The position numbers and the translations under genes were made by a program. From Orthonyx spaldingii (taxonomy: Eukaryota > Chordata > Aves > Passeriformes > Orthonychidae), in assembly GCA_013397795.1 (NCBI GenBank), contig VZTJ01004775.1, forward strand, positions 434,001 through 498,000: 64,000 bases of DNA. Direction: 5' to 3'. Shown in pieces: positions 52,401-64,000 of this stretch. The notes under the pieces were generated by a model. The model was given only the letters and a program-made list of their open reading frames with translations, did no database searches and had not been told where the DNA came from. Position 1 is the first letter of the stretch. Each line of letters begins with the position of its first letter.

Positions 52401-53306
52401 AGGGTATAAATCCTCTCCATCTCAATAGCACCGGATAGAACAACTTGTATTTTCTTATCATGGGACAGCCACAGCCACAAATATGTACAAGCCCTTTGCA
52501 CCCCCACATACGAATGCTGAGGTTGTGTCTGCCTTTGCAGAGGCAATGCATTAAAGAACATGAAACTAATAATTTTTCTTCATATAGCACATTTGAGGTA
52601 AATACAAAAAAACCAGGAGGACCAAATCCTCTGTTTGTTTAAATTGGCATTGATTTCAACCAGACCACAACAACTTGCAGCAAGAGAGAATAGCTCATTA
52701 TATTTAGTTTTGGACAATTCAATGCCAAAAGATTAAGACTAATTTTAGCAAATTCAGAGAAGAGCCACTTCTCTGAGAGAAGAAAAGAGGAAAGAACTTG
52801 AGAGATGTATGAATGAGACAGGCTTAGTAAAACTAAACATCAGAACTTGACCTAGCTAGGACTTAAAGTATGACAAATTTCTACAGGTGTCACAAAGGAC
52901 ATCAGGAAGGAAGGTGAACTATTTAGAGTGCTTCAAAAAAAGATAAAATTAAGCAAAAAAACAACCAAACTGTGTTATTTTTACCAAGAAAAATCTCAGT
53001 AGTGATCTTTATCAACTATAGAGAAGCCTCCTCAGGGAAATACCAGAAACCATTAGCACTGAGGTCAAGCAGTTGCCTAAGCCATCCAGGTCTGAATACC
53101 TGTGTATACGTAGTGTATATGCCCTAGTGGGGAAGAGCTTGCTTCATCTATCTTCAGTCCAATCTAATTCACTCTAAATCAAGCCCATATCTGCATCCTC
53201 TCCATCACTATGTAATATAAACACATTACACATTTTTCTCTGTCATTGCAAAGCAGGCAGCAGAACTATCCAGCACAGCTTTTCAGTTAGCTGTGCTCAG
53301 AGCCAG

Positions 53307-53655
53307 AACCACAGAATCACACAATATTCTGAGCTGGAAGGGACCCAAAAAGATCATCAAAGTCCAACTCCTGGCCCTGCACAGGACAGTCCTGATCCAC
53401 ACCATGTGCCCAAGAACATTTTCCAAATGCTTCTTGAACTCTGTCAGGCTTGGGGCTGTGACCACTTCCCTGGGGAGCCTGTTCCAGTGCCCAACCACCC
53501 TCTGGGTGAAGAACCTTTTTCTAATATCCAAGCTAACCTTCCGCTGACACAACCTCAGGCCTTTCCCTTGGGTCCTATCACTGGGGCTGGTGTGTTACCT
53601 ATCAAGAGGCTGGTGGGTAACCAGCAGGCATGTACCCTTCAACAGTAGCCCAGCA
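53307..53655 (-). mobile_element. CR1 LINE 3' fragment
   Basis: Reverse-oriented CR1 3' end: ACAGAATCACACAATATTC, GAGCTGGAAGGGACCCA, CTTCCCTGGGGAGCCTGTTC and CCTCTGGGTGAAGAACC. Same subfamily as 22254-22540 and better preserved. Sense with respect to NRXN3. Confidence 0.92.
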
Positions 53656-54112
53656 AAAGTGCATCTCCTGGCTGCATGTTCCTGGCTGAATACAAAAGCT
53701 GACTTGCTGTCAAATAATAGCACTAAGCAGGGATCATGAGAGAGCTACCTCTTAACAAAATCAGCCATTTGTCCACTACTATGGGAGACAACAGATTAAG
53801 GAACTAGGCAGTTAAGTAAGAAAAAGCAAAAAATAATCTTCCCAATTGTATGTCAATCCAGATTCATGGGCAGTCATGATTAAAAAGAGCTTTGAAAGCT
53901 TGAATTATTCCTTTGAAAGCCAAAAGCCTGTCTCATTAAAATCAATAGTTCATTAAGACTGTAAAGTCTGACTCTTCTGGACCAGGTTTGATGCCAAATT
54001 TCAGAGACCTTATTCTGTGCCTGAGCTGTGGAAAGACAACAGGGAAAAATCATGTTTCTGTCTTTTGTCTCTGTCTGCTGGCAGTGGAAAGGGTGATGAT
54101 GTTGTGAGGCAG

Positions 54113-54172
54113 TGTGAGCAGAGAGAGAAAGAGAAGGGAGGGCAAAGAGGGGAGAAAGGAAAGTGGGGAGGA
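54113..54172. repeat. Purine-rich (GA) tract
   Basis: About 60 nt of almost pure purine on the plus strand, so pyrimidine-rich on the NRXN3 transcript strand. Confidence 0.8.
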
Positions 54173-56479
54173 TTAATTCATCTGTTGTTCAAAGCACCCT
54201 GACAGGGGAAAGTATTGAACCACAGCAGCTTAACCCAACTTCAATGTACCTTCCCAAAAGCATAAGGAATGTAATTCTTCATGGTGTTCTGCTGATAAGC
54301 AAATCCTCCTAAATCCTTTCAATTTATTTCTTGGCCTGAAGAAATTACATACTATTTAGGAGCTAAATAAATAAATAAAATTTCATTTCCATGAATCTCG
54401 ATTGGTTGTTTATTGATTACATATGCCCACAGAGCCATTTGCTTTTCTATTTCTTTCCCTTCCTAACAGAATAGGCTCTTTTTGTCTTGAACTAGGAAAG
54501 CATCAACTGGCAAGTCTTTTCCAGACTATTCAGTGTAACCATCAAGATTTGCAAGAGCTTCAAACTGGGCTGTAAAATACCATTTATTGGTTTTAATACA
54601 AGAGATACAGCTTTGGTGTGTGAGGAGACTCTTTCTCCCCTCTTATCAACCAATTTCTCCTTTCCACGTGAATTTTCCTTCTTCCAAAGAAGTACCTTGA
54701 AGGTGAGAGTGGTGTGTTTATACACTGAAGATAGAGCCTCCTGGAATAATCACACAGGAAGAATATTCACACTGAGTGTACTTTTCATCATTTGATACAG
54801 CTTGTGCTCCTTCCCTATTATATTTTTATTTCTTATTAAAAGAAACTGTTACGTGAAACAGAAACCATCAGTCCTCTGTTTTAAGCATAACCACAGTTAT
54901 GCAGATGGTGGTGATGCAGGTGAAAACTCCCTAAGAAAGGTACAGAAGGTGTACCCATCATGAAATAAAGTAACTAAAAATCTTAATGCTAAAAATCAAG
55001 CCACTACAGCTGACTCCACAAAACTCCCACCCTAAAGTCAGTGAGAGCTGCTAGAAGGACAATTTGCTGAAAATCAAAGGCTGCTCAGGAGTCTGACTTC
55101 CTGAATATCACATCAATCTACACAGTGATGTTTCCTGATCCTTGTCCAAAAGTCTTCCAATGGAAGACATTTCTTTTAGGAAATGATCTGAATAGATTCA
55201 GTGTTCTCCCCTGTGCCATTATCCCCCTCAGAAGAACAAACAACCAGCTGAACACACAGGGCACCATAAACTTCAACTTCCTGCTCTTCTCAGCATTTGC
55301 TTAAAGCAGGACACAGGAGGCAAAAGCTGAATAAAGATTCTTATAGGTAAGTAGGAAAAAACCAGATTATTGACAGAATTTAGCATTCTGCTGCTGTGGG
55401 CTCTAACCCCTTATGCACACATTCTAATGTATTATCTTAAACTGCTACAGAAACCATTTTATTAATATGCTGTGCTATGAACTACACTTGCTGAAAAATA
55501 AAATGTTACATACTTCACCAGCAAAAAGGCAGGGCAGATCACTGGAATGCAGTAACTTTTTAAATTGCCCTAGTCCAAATTGCCAAGGACATTGAATCAG
55601 ATACCACATTTTACTTGATTTTATTTTCCTGATATTGTCATAAATTCACTAACATCAGCAAAATTGCCCACTTTCCTCGTGCTTCTGTTTGTATTGCCAC
55701 AAAATGGGGAGAAAACAGCTTCTCTGCTTGCTTGGCATACAATCAGAATTTTAGTAAACATTTTACATTCTCAAAGCAAAGCCTAAATACAAAAAACTCC
55801 TTTACATTTAGTAAAGGGAAGCCTATGTTTCAGAAAGTTAGAGACTCAAATGATCTGAGATGAATCAGCTGCCCTTTGAAGACTCAGCCTCTAGTAAGAG
55901 TAAATGGGTTTTTCTTTGCGTGCTAGCTGGCACTTAATAACTGTGTCAGAAGAATATTTTTCATTTACACTTTGCTCCTTTGCTGGAAATCAATATGTCG
56001 TTTGCTGGCATTTTCTCCTGGACATCTTTATTTAGCTTGTCTTTTTTCCTCAGAGGGGAGGGAGTTGTATTTGATTTTGTTCTGTTATTGATTGGATCAC
56101 TCTGAGCAAGAAATAAATAACTAAGCACAGCACAGTAGCTTTAATGGCAATCTCTACAGCCTCACAATCTGCACACTGTATTGCACTCTCCCCAACACAT
56201 GATTCAAAAGAAAGAAATCTGTGAAGTACAGTTACTATGTAGCAAAGAGGTAGTCACACATGCAATTTAACTGGCATTTCTACTTATGTGATCACTTAAT
56301 AAAACCATACAAGTCCTGTTTCTATTAAAGCAGTACTCATATTCCTGTAGCACCTATTGCTGGGATCTCACAATCTCTTGCAAATAAGGCTTAATGAGAA
56401 ATTAAAGATATGGGAGATCTTCTCCCAGCAGACATTTTTCCCTGGAGAAAACATGAGCACGTTCACATATTAACCACTG

Positions 56480-56625
56480 ATGGCAGTAAGGCCCAAAGCC
56501 CAATCTCCAAAAGGCCAGCGAGGGCTGGTGGAGCTGCAGGTGCTGTGCCCGGGCTGCCCCGAGGCTCCATGCCAGCCACAGCACCCCCGCCAGCATCCCA
56601 TGGGACGTGATGGGCAAGCCAGCTC
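56480..56625. other. Small GC/CpG-rich patch in AT-rich intron
   Basis: Contains several CpGs (GCGAGG, CCCGGG, CCCGAG, CCCGCC, GACGTG) within about 130 nt, unlike its surroundings. No known repeat family or exon was recognised. Open frames cross it on both strands but none shows family features. Confidence 0.5.
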
Positions 56626-59600
56626 TAGGGGCTGCACAGCAGTGGCCCATCATCTTTTTTTTCAATTGGGGAGTTCTTTACCTCTGCTTCTCTCTTAATT
56701 TCTCCTAGTCATTATTACATTGGCCACAAACAGTTGGCACACACAACTGTAAAATTCATAAAGGAGAAAACACCCTGGTACAGTCCAAACTGTGGCACTT
56801 AAAATCTAATGTGACAGGGTATGTTATTCATAAAGTAACAATAAACGTAATCACTCTGAACAAATGTGCCTTAAAACAACTTCTGTAATTATTATAAGTA
56901 CCTCTGAGTGCAATAAGATAAACAACTATCTTGAATATTCACATTAATGCGCTAGACTACTCTTGCCAGACAAATATTCCTCTTTCTCTCCAAACATTAA
57001 CCCACACTTAGAAAATGGCATTTAAATACTGTTACTCACAGGATTCACACATTAGCTCACAAGGGGAAGGCAGTTCCCACACACTTAAATGCAGAATAAA
57101 CATAATGTAGAATAAGTAAATGCAGAATAAATCCTGGCCCACCAGGTACAGATCAGCACCTAGAACTGCTCCCTGAATAACATTAGAGAGCACATTTAAC
57201 AAAGGAAAATAACCACTAAATACCTATATGTAAGCATATATACAACATACCTGCTAAAAAAAGGCCATGAATAGTTTTAATTTATAAACAATAAGAAGTT
57301 TATAAACACAGATGTGAGAAAGGTGACGGTGGTAGAACTCAGATTTCCCAGGAACAGTGACAGCCTCTTAACCACAAGTCTGTCCTTCCTCTCTTAATAT
57401 AGGATGAAAATGATTGTCAACAGCTAGGACAGAGACATCTGTTTACTCAACAAAAGGTATATATTACCATTAACCTATTAACACACAGACATTACCATGG
57501 CCAAATCTAATAAAAATTAAGTTAAACCATTCTAGACATTATTTTACCCAGCAATACAACTGCCAAATATCTAATGCTTAAAAATCATGCTTTTCTATCA
57601 TTAACACTTTTTTCCTTTTGAAATATGAGTAAACTAACACTTTTACTGGAGGGACAGGGAACTGACTTCACACCACATGTTAGCAAAAAACATGTAACAA
57701 AAGAGTAAACAGGGAAATGAAATCAGTACTATCACCACCAGGGATCATGAGGGAAAACTTAAGAAAGTTAGAGCCAAAAATTTGTCTAATTACAACTTTA
57801 ACAAAGAAAGAGATCTACTCCCATCAAACATATACTCATCAGCTTAAAAAACATAATTGGTCCATCAAGTACTGATGAAACCAGGTAAACTCCAACCTCA
57901 TGATCTATGGAACATGACAAATGACTCCTGAGCATTAAATCTGAACTGAACTTCATTTAAATGCCACATCAAGTGATCCAAGCTGCAAACGGTTGTTATG
58001 AAAGAAAATTTTGCCATTGGGTAAGGCAGATTCCCATGCACAACAAACCTGGTAAACACTTATCACCACTGGGTTTCTCAGCAGCCCCTGCCTAATCAGA
58101 ACATTTGCCCTGTCAAGGATAAGAAGGCCATTTTCCTTGCTTATTTATTTAGTTTTCTAGTGAGTTTGATTAACTGTAGTAAAGGCAAAACAATCTTTTG
58201 TGTTTGTGTAAAATGGAAAAAAGGAACAAAGTTAGCTTTAATGGCCCCACAGATGCTCAGCTGGAATGCACTTACTGAGCAGAGAGCTAGACAAAGGAAT
58301 TCAGACTTTAAACACCATCAAGAACGGGCTGACATCATCTATACTTCTACCTGTTTAAAGGGAAAACAACAAACCCACTCCACACACAGTAAAGAGGCTT
58401 TCTTTTTCTCTGCAATTCTGTCTATCAAGGCATCAAGTACTACAAGGTTATCCTTGTGTTCTTCAGATTTCCATGGTGTAATTTGGGAGACAGTAGGAAA
58501 CAAGTATCCAAAGGAACATCTTCAGAAGGAGAGAGGACACGAAGCCTTAAATCCATAAGAATACTCCTTTCTGTCAGTAAACTTGGTTCTCAACTCAGTT
58601 TTGTGGTAATGTTACATTTTTGACATCAATAACCTCTCGTAAGGACTGAAAGAGAGCGTGAAATTCATGTCCACTATGAAATGAAGAAGCTTCTGCACAA
58701 AGAATTTGAATGAGACACTTACCAGCTGAAAGTAGAACTCTGAGAAAGATTTTCTCTCATATATTCTAATTATAATGTTGACAACAGTGGAAAGCACAAA
58801 AGAACCTGTGCCATTTTTATGCAATGCCCATTAAAAGCCTTTAGTAACACAAAGAAATACCCAGGTTTTCCAGACTATGAACAGCCAGGTTTTAGCCCAT
58901 GGAGGATTTAACTTTAGTCTTAGCAAGGTATGGAAAAGGACAGCTTGACCAGAATGGAGCCAAAATGTAGCAAAAGTGCCCATGTTCAAGATATTCCAGT
59001 CCCTGAATAGACAGATAATAGTGTATGCTTAGGTTTCTTACTACATCAATTTCTGCTTTTTCATAAGAATTAAAAAAGCAGAAAGAATCAGAACTTTTGT
59101 TGTAAGACAGAATTTCATCTTCCATTGTTGTAACAGCTACAGCAACAGCTTTGGGATGATGGTATGTTTCTGGTCTCTCCTGGGAGAAAACAAGTTTACT
59201 TTCCCTTAAAATACCTTTTTCAATGGTATAATTATTGTAACTTCACTTGTACTAGCCAGAAATAAGACATAATTTAAAATTTAAAAGGTGGTGCCTGTGC
59301 ATTTTCAGACTTAGGCCCTACTCACACTAGAGAGGTTACTGGGATTACAGACATGAGGGTAGAGCTGCTCCTTTTAGGTCCAGCAATACTGACTGAAGAA
59401 GGCTTTTTACCAGCAGAGTTACACCACCTACAATTAGGGTTTCAAACTAAGTTAATAATAATAACGGGCATAGTTAAATCCATGTCAGGATTTTGACTGG
59501 CAACAGCAGGTAAAATCAAAGCATTTGCATTTCTGCACTGTGGGACATGCAGTGAAGTTGTCAGAACTCCAGAGTATAGCACTGTATTCCTCTGAAATGT

Positions 59601-60018
59601 TTCAGGATGGCAAAAGTGTTTCTACAGAATCCTGTAATTGTCTCCGATTATTAGCAGCTGTTATTAGCTGTCTCACAGTTATTAGCAAGTATATAACTTA
59701 AGTTAGGAATTTACAAGTAAAAGATTGCAGTCAGTGAGATTTCTTTTGATTCAGAAATCTCAAGTCAGAGGGGTCCATTGTTTTCACCAAGTGTAATCAC
59801 CCATTTTACACAACTGTGGAATTACACAGAAGAGATGAGTGCCAGGATGCCTCTGCCACTGGTTTGCAATGACCCTTTACAGGGCTGTTAATGTGTCAGC
59901 ACACCTTGGCTTCATTTTTAAGATAATCAAGATACACATGTATCTCTTGGAAGCAAATATTTATAAGCTGCTCTGAGAGTACCTTGAGGACAGTGCTGCA
60001 TAAAGCATCTGAAGAAAG

Positions 60019-60222
60019 ATTATAGAATCGTTTGGATTGGAAAAGATCTTTAAGATCATTGAGTTCAACCATTAACCTAACCTAACACTGCTAAGTCCAT
60101 CACTAAACCATGTCCCTAAGTGCCACATCTACACATCTTTTAAATACCTCCAGGGATGGTGAGTCAATCACTTCCCTGGGCAGCCTACCCTGATTGTGTC
60201 CAGTTCTTTATATTTCGTGAGC
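60019..60222 (-). mobile_element. CR1 LINE 3' fragment
   Basis: Reverse-oriented CR1 end with TATAGAATCGTTTGGATTGG, AAGATCTTTAAGATCATTGA, CACTAAACCATGTCCCTAAG, TTTTAAATACCTCCAGGGAT and CTTCCCTGGGCAGCCT. A different subfamily from the copies at 22 and 53 kb. Confidence 0.93.
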
Positions 60223-61018
60223 ATAAAGACTCACACTGTCAAAATGGAACTCCCATATGGACTGTAACAAACAGTTATGCAGGGCTGAGGTAGGAGGGAC
60301 ATAAGAAACATTCCGCTCTCTTTAATGTTTCTGAAATGAAATAAAATATTGGAAATGACTGTACAGTTCCCACAAACTGAAATTCCTGCAGAAAGGAATT
60401 TCTTGCAAATTCTCCTCATCAGTGGAAAAAACCTGCAGTGCACATCTATAGATTTAAATGGCAGCAGAGCTTAACACCAAAGACAAGTGACCCTCAGAAA
60501 AAGAACCCTGCCAGGGTGGAACTCCAGTACTCATCCCATCAGAACACAAAACTTGCTTTCAGACAAAGCACAGCTTTTCCAACAGGTGCAGAGTAAAGTT
60601 CTGTAACCTCTCTACCAGGCAGCTTTGAATCTCAGCACCTCACAGGTAGTGGAACAAATTACCTGGTGGGTCCCAGGATATCCCTTTTACCTAAGTCTCC
60701 CACTTACTCAGAATGTGCAATTGATTGAAACAAATGCTACAATCTGACACCATGGAGCTCTTGACAGCTGTCAACTCATTAAGTTCTATTCACTGGTTTC
60801 CCACCTCCTTGCCAACATATTACATAAATTGCTTTTTAGCTGGCAGCCTTTTCCTTTGCCTGAAACCATTTTGTACTGAGCATGTTTAAGTCCATTGTTT
60901 TTTTAAAAAATGAATTTATTCCTTCCCTTTGGTAATTTGCCTTGCCTTGCAACAGTTTGAATGGGCTGCAGGATACTGTTTCATTATCAGGCTGCAACTG
61001 GAAATGAATATTTTATAG

Positions 61019-61040
61019 CAGCCGAACAGAGGTTCGGCTG
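61019..61040. repeat. Perfect hairpin (9-bp GC-rich stem, 4-nt loop)
   Basis: CAGCCGAAC at 61019-61027 and GTTCGGCTG at 61032-61040 around AGAG. Both arms keep a CpG. Confidence 0.8.
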
Positions 61041-61639
61041 TAAATGACTATATCCTAATTACACAAAACAAAAGGAAGACAGAAAGAAAAATGAATTTAA
61101 TTAATGAAATATTGATGCAATTTACAGACAAAGCCTTCCCATTTAGAAGGGAATTCCTGCAATGTGAATTTTATAGAAAGAGTTGGAGGTTCACTGCCTC
61201 CTTCTTGATTTATCTAGTTATGTGTCTCATATTTAATTTTTTCTTCTTTCAGACTCTTTAAAATGCCTGAAGGTATGTCTGGTATCTGTACATACCCAGT
61301 CACAGACACAAGTGCTTCAAATGCAAATATATACTTATAATGACTGTGTTACAAGAACATGTAAAAACAGAACATAAGTGTAGTCATGGTAGCTCAAACT
61401 CCATTGATGCCTTGACTCCTGCCTCTGGCATTTGACATTTATGTTTGTTCACAGATAAAGGATAAAGACAAGAGAAACCTGCAGAAGTACTTTTCTCTCA
61501 CATATTCTAGTTGGAGTGGCAAGCATCAGTTAGGAAGTGGTTATACCTACAACTGCATGGATTTTGTATTTCATGGTTCTTAATGGGCTTTTCGACCACA
61601 TGCTGACATATTAGCTTTTAAAATCTATTTATATTTTTT

Positions 61640-62250
61640 CTACAATACCATATGGCAGTGAGTTCCACATTTTGTGTAAAAGTACTTCCTCCTGTTTGAT
61701 CTCAGCCTGCTCCTACCTTATTTCACTCCTCAGTCTTTGTTTCATGAGAAACTGTGAGCAGTCATTGCCTAGGCACAATTTCTCTGATCCATTTTGATTT
61801 TAGAGACCTCTGTTATCACCATTTCGCTACCAATTTTTCATCATGAAGAATGTCAGCCTATTTAACCTCTCCTCATGTGGAAACCATTGCATATCCTGCA
61901 GTTTTTTTGTCATAGATCAGATTTTGAGAGCTCATGGCCAAAACTGAGTGCACTGCAGAAGGCAAGGCACAACACAGATTTACACAGTGGCTCAATAACA
62001 TTTTCAGCTTTTTTGATGCAGAAGACAAAGCAAAACACAGATTTACACAGTGGCACAATGGTATTTTAGCTTTTTTTTCCTGTAACAATTTCTAAATTTT
62101 GAGTTGCCTTCTTGAATGCAAGTATATATCCAAAAGTAACCAAATCTAGTAATTTGTTAGCATAGAAGCTAATTTTCGATGTTCAGTGTGGTTAAGCACA
62201 TACATAAATCAATGACCAATAATGCATTTTTTCTGTTCTGGCCTCAGTTT
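61640..62250 (-). mobile_element. Old CR1/L3-like LINE fossil
   Basis: The plus strand resembles the reverse of ancient amniote CR1 elements: GGCAGTGAGTTCCACATTTTG, AAAAGTACTTCCTCC, TTTCATGAGAAACTG, TTTAGAGACCTCTGTTATCA, ACCTCTCCTCATGTGGAAAC, AAAACTGAGTGCACTGCA and ATTTACACAGTGGC. It is highly diverged, and the ends are approximate. Confidence 0.7.
61955..62080 (+). repeat. Two-copy tandem duplication (63-bp period) inside the old CR1
   Basis: GCAGAAGGCAAGGCACAACA... at 61955 recurs as GCAGAAGACAAAGCAAAACA... at 62018. Both copies continue through ACACAGATTTACACAGTGGC into a TTT run. Copies differ at roughly one site in six to eight. Confidence 0.85.
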
Positions 62251-62585
62251 CTGACATTTTTGAATTAAAGGCCCTATAACAGAAGTGATTTATTGATTCC
62301 TGAGATGCTTCAGAATGCCATCTGTTGAATTGTATATGGAGTGGGATCTACAAAGAAGCAATAAAGCTTTTAAGATGATGCTGAATTTCTCGGTCATTCT
62401 AAGTCCAACAAGCTGACACCTTTCTGACGTTGCAGAAGGCACCTGAGTAAGCTCCAGGGATGCTTGTCAGGTTCACAGAGTCAGGAGGCAGAAGCACAGC
62501 ATTGTAATGTATAATCATTAAAATGGACTGGAGCAATCCACACAAGATCAGTAACAGATAGACGACTCAGTGTTAGAAATAGAAA

Positions 62586-62613
62586 TCTGGAATGTATTCT
62601 TATACATTCCAGA
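62586..62613. repeat. Perfect 12-bp hairpin made of paired TEAD-like motifs
   Basis: TCTGGAATGTAT at 62586-62597 and ATACATTCCAGA at 62602-62613 with a TCTT loop. Each arm contains TGGAATGT/ACATTCCA, the TEAD (MCAT) core. Confidence 0.7.
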
Positions 62614-64000
62614 AGTGAGGACACACTGTAGAATCTGCTGCAAGTTGTTCCCTTATCTCTTTTTGATGGTAAATGATCTTTATATCATGTATGTTGTAAA
62701 GTGAATCAGCCTTAAATATAATGTCAAAATGCTGTCTGAATAAAATTAGAAGATGAGAATAGGCCTGAGCTTTAAAGAAAATCACAGAGCTGTACTTTGT
62801 AGCCCAAAAGACAGTCAAAAATGTAAAAATTATGGCATATGTTTGCCCAAAATAACCTTTTCGCTTCACACCATTTGTATGATTTTGGATGAGCATGACA
62901 TTTCACCCTGGTGTGGACTCTCTATTTTCCACTGGGGATCAGTAATGAAATAGTTTTAAGGAAACTGCTCTGGTTTAGAGTCAGTAAGGTCAAAGAGAAT
63001 GCAGACTAATAAATCTTAAAACTACAGAACCAAGCAACCACAGGATCTGGTTCTATGTGAAATGCAGTCTCTAGAAATGTGGGGGAGAAGCTATTGACTC
63101 TGGCCAGGCCAATCACTTGGATACCAGTGGGCAAATCTTTGCAAAAGCAAGAGAAATCATTGACCTGAAAGTATATAATCTATAATGTTCTACAGGAATA
63201 GTTTCTTTAAATCCTGTATAACATGTGAACATAAAAGACATAAATGAAAACACAAATCCTATACAATTCCATACCTTGCCATTGATTTAAAGTAAATTTA
63301 ATTTCTCATCCACTTCAGCAAAAAAGAGAAAAATATACCAGGAGTGAATGAATGAAATAAATATATAATTGACAAGTTTGGAAGGGAAATAGATACCTTT
63401 CACAGACTTCACTTACATCTCTCCCTGTGCTAAGAATTGTTTTCTAGGCTTTAGTCTCCATCTCCCACTCAGTGTTTCCACCTTCAGCCTAAAGCTGTCA
63501 AACTCTTTCTGCTCCTACTGTGCCTCTCCCTCCCCTGCAGTATTACTGAAGCTCAGGAGCTTTGGTCTTCTACTTTCAACATTACTCCTCTTTTTCCCAG
63601 CTACCCCTTCTTCTTTCAGACTCTGAGGAAAACTGAGTGGCTCTTTAGTACCAACAAAGATACTGATCGTGACTCAAACACGACTTTTTATGACTCAAAT
63701 ACAGGCTTTTAAATTTGCAGGGGAAAGATTTCTTTAAATTACACATTATCAGAAAGCATAAAATTTATATGTGAAGATACAGCAACTATTACCTGAATTT
63801 TAACAATAATGATATTACCCACAGCCTCAAATCAGATCAAGATGCTGTTATTTAGATACTACTGTACAAACAGGATAAAAGAGGCCTTGTTGCAAGTGCT
63901 GCTGTTTAGATGAAGAAGTAACATATTTACTATAGCTGACAAGGAAATAACAGCTCAGTTTTCCTGTGAGTTATGATGTTAAAAGATTAGCTTTTGTTCT

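Larger units (their letters stand above)
46472..64000 (-). other. NRXN3: NRXN3 intron upstream of the Cys-loop exon, partial
   Basis: Runs to the window edge with no recognisable neurexin exon on the minus strand. It holds CR1 copies at 53307-53655, 60019-60222 and 61640-62250, a GC-rich patch (56480-56625) and two hairpins. The stretches 46600-53300, 53700-56400 and 56700-60000 show nothing beyond ordinary intron. Confidence 0.85.

Noticed and set aside
53283..53552. Paired plus and minus open frames of about 85 codons, also at 22248-22566
   Set aside because: These are CR1 3'-region sequence, not host genes. The two loci translate to near-identical peptides because they are copies of one repeat.
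56402..56665. Minus-strand frame with a signal-peptide-like start (MLAGVLWLAWSLGAARAQ)
   Set aside because: It resembles a secretory leader only because of the GC-rich patch. The frame ends quickly with no domain, and it does not match the neurexin-3 beta leader as I recall it.
1..64000. CRISPR arrays, operons, phage or other prokaryotic-style systems
   Set aside because: No spaced direct-repeat arrays or clustered long frames. Everything fits vertebrate intron and flank.

Overview
The window looks like vertebrate, most likely avian, nuclear DNA. It is AT-rich and intron-dominated. Several 5'-truncated CR1 LINE copies end in ATTCTATGATTCTAT-type tails, which is typical of birds, and the only confidently recognised gene is neurexin-3 (NRXN3) on the minus strand. 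The species cannot be told from the sequence.

Layout, read in the gene's direction (high to low coordinates). Positions 64000-46472 are intron. Positions 46471-46396 are a 76-nt coding exon for the acidic Cys-loop stalk. Positions 46395-10597 are a ~35.8-kb intron at splice site 5 (SS5). Positions 10596-9671 are the terminal coding exon: the long SS5 insert, the transmembrane helix, the cytoplasmic tail and the PDZ ligand EYYV. Positions 9670 to about 7016 are the 3' UTR, ending at a good AATAAA plus GU-rich polyadenylation site. Positions 7015-1 are 3' flanking DNA with no recognisable gene.

The most interesting content is the SS5 splicing architecture. The terminal exon carries at least two internal acceptors (exon starts 10293 and 9972) besides the full-length start at 10596, and all are phase 1. 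The upstream exon has tandem donors 9 nt apart, also phase 1. Inside the big intron, a minus-strand acceptor at 40115-40116 opens a phase-1 frame of 43 codons (the first split across the junction) and then a stop. This is a strong candidate for an alternative terminal exon giving a secreted, membrane-anchor-less neurexin-3. A second, weaker candidate starts at 19903 next to a UTR-like island.

The remaining content is seven CR1-family fossils (one of them an old, amniote-type copy with an internal tandem duplication), microsatellites, homopolymers with assembly Ns, and several perfect inverted repeats. One inverted repeat is a palindromic pair of TEAD-like motifs. No prokaryotic, viral, CRISPR or RNA-gene system is visible.
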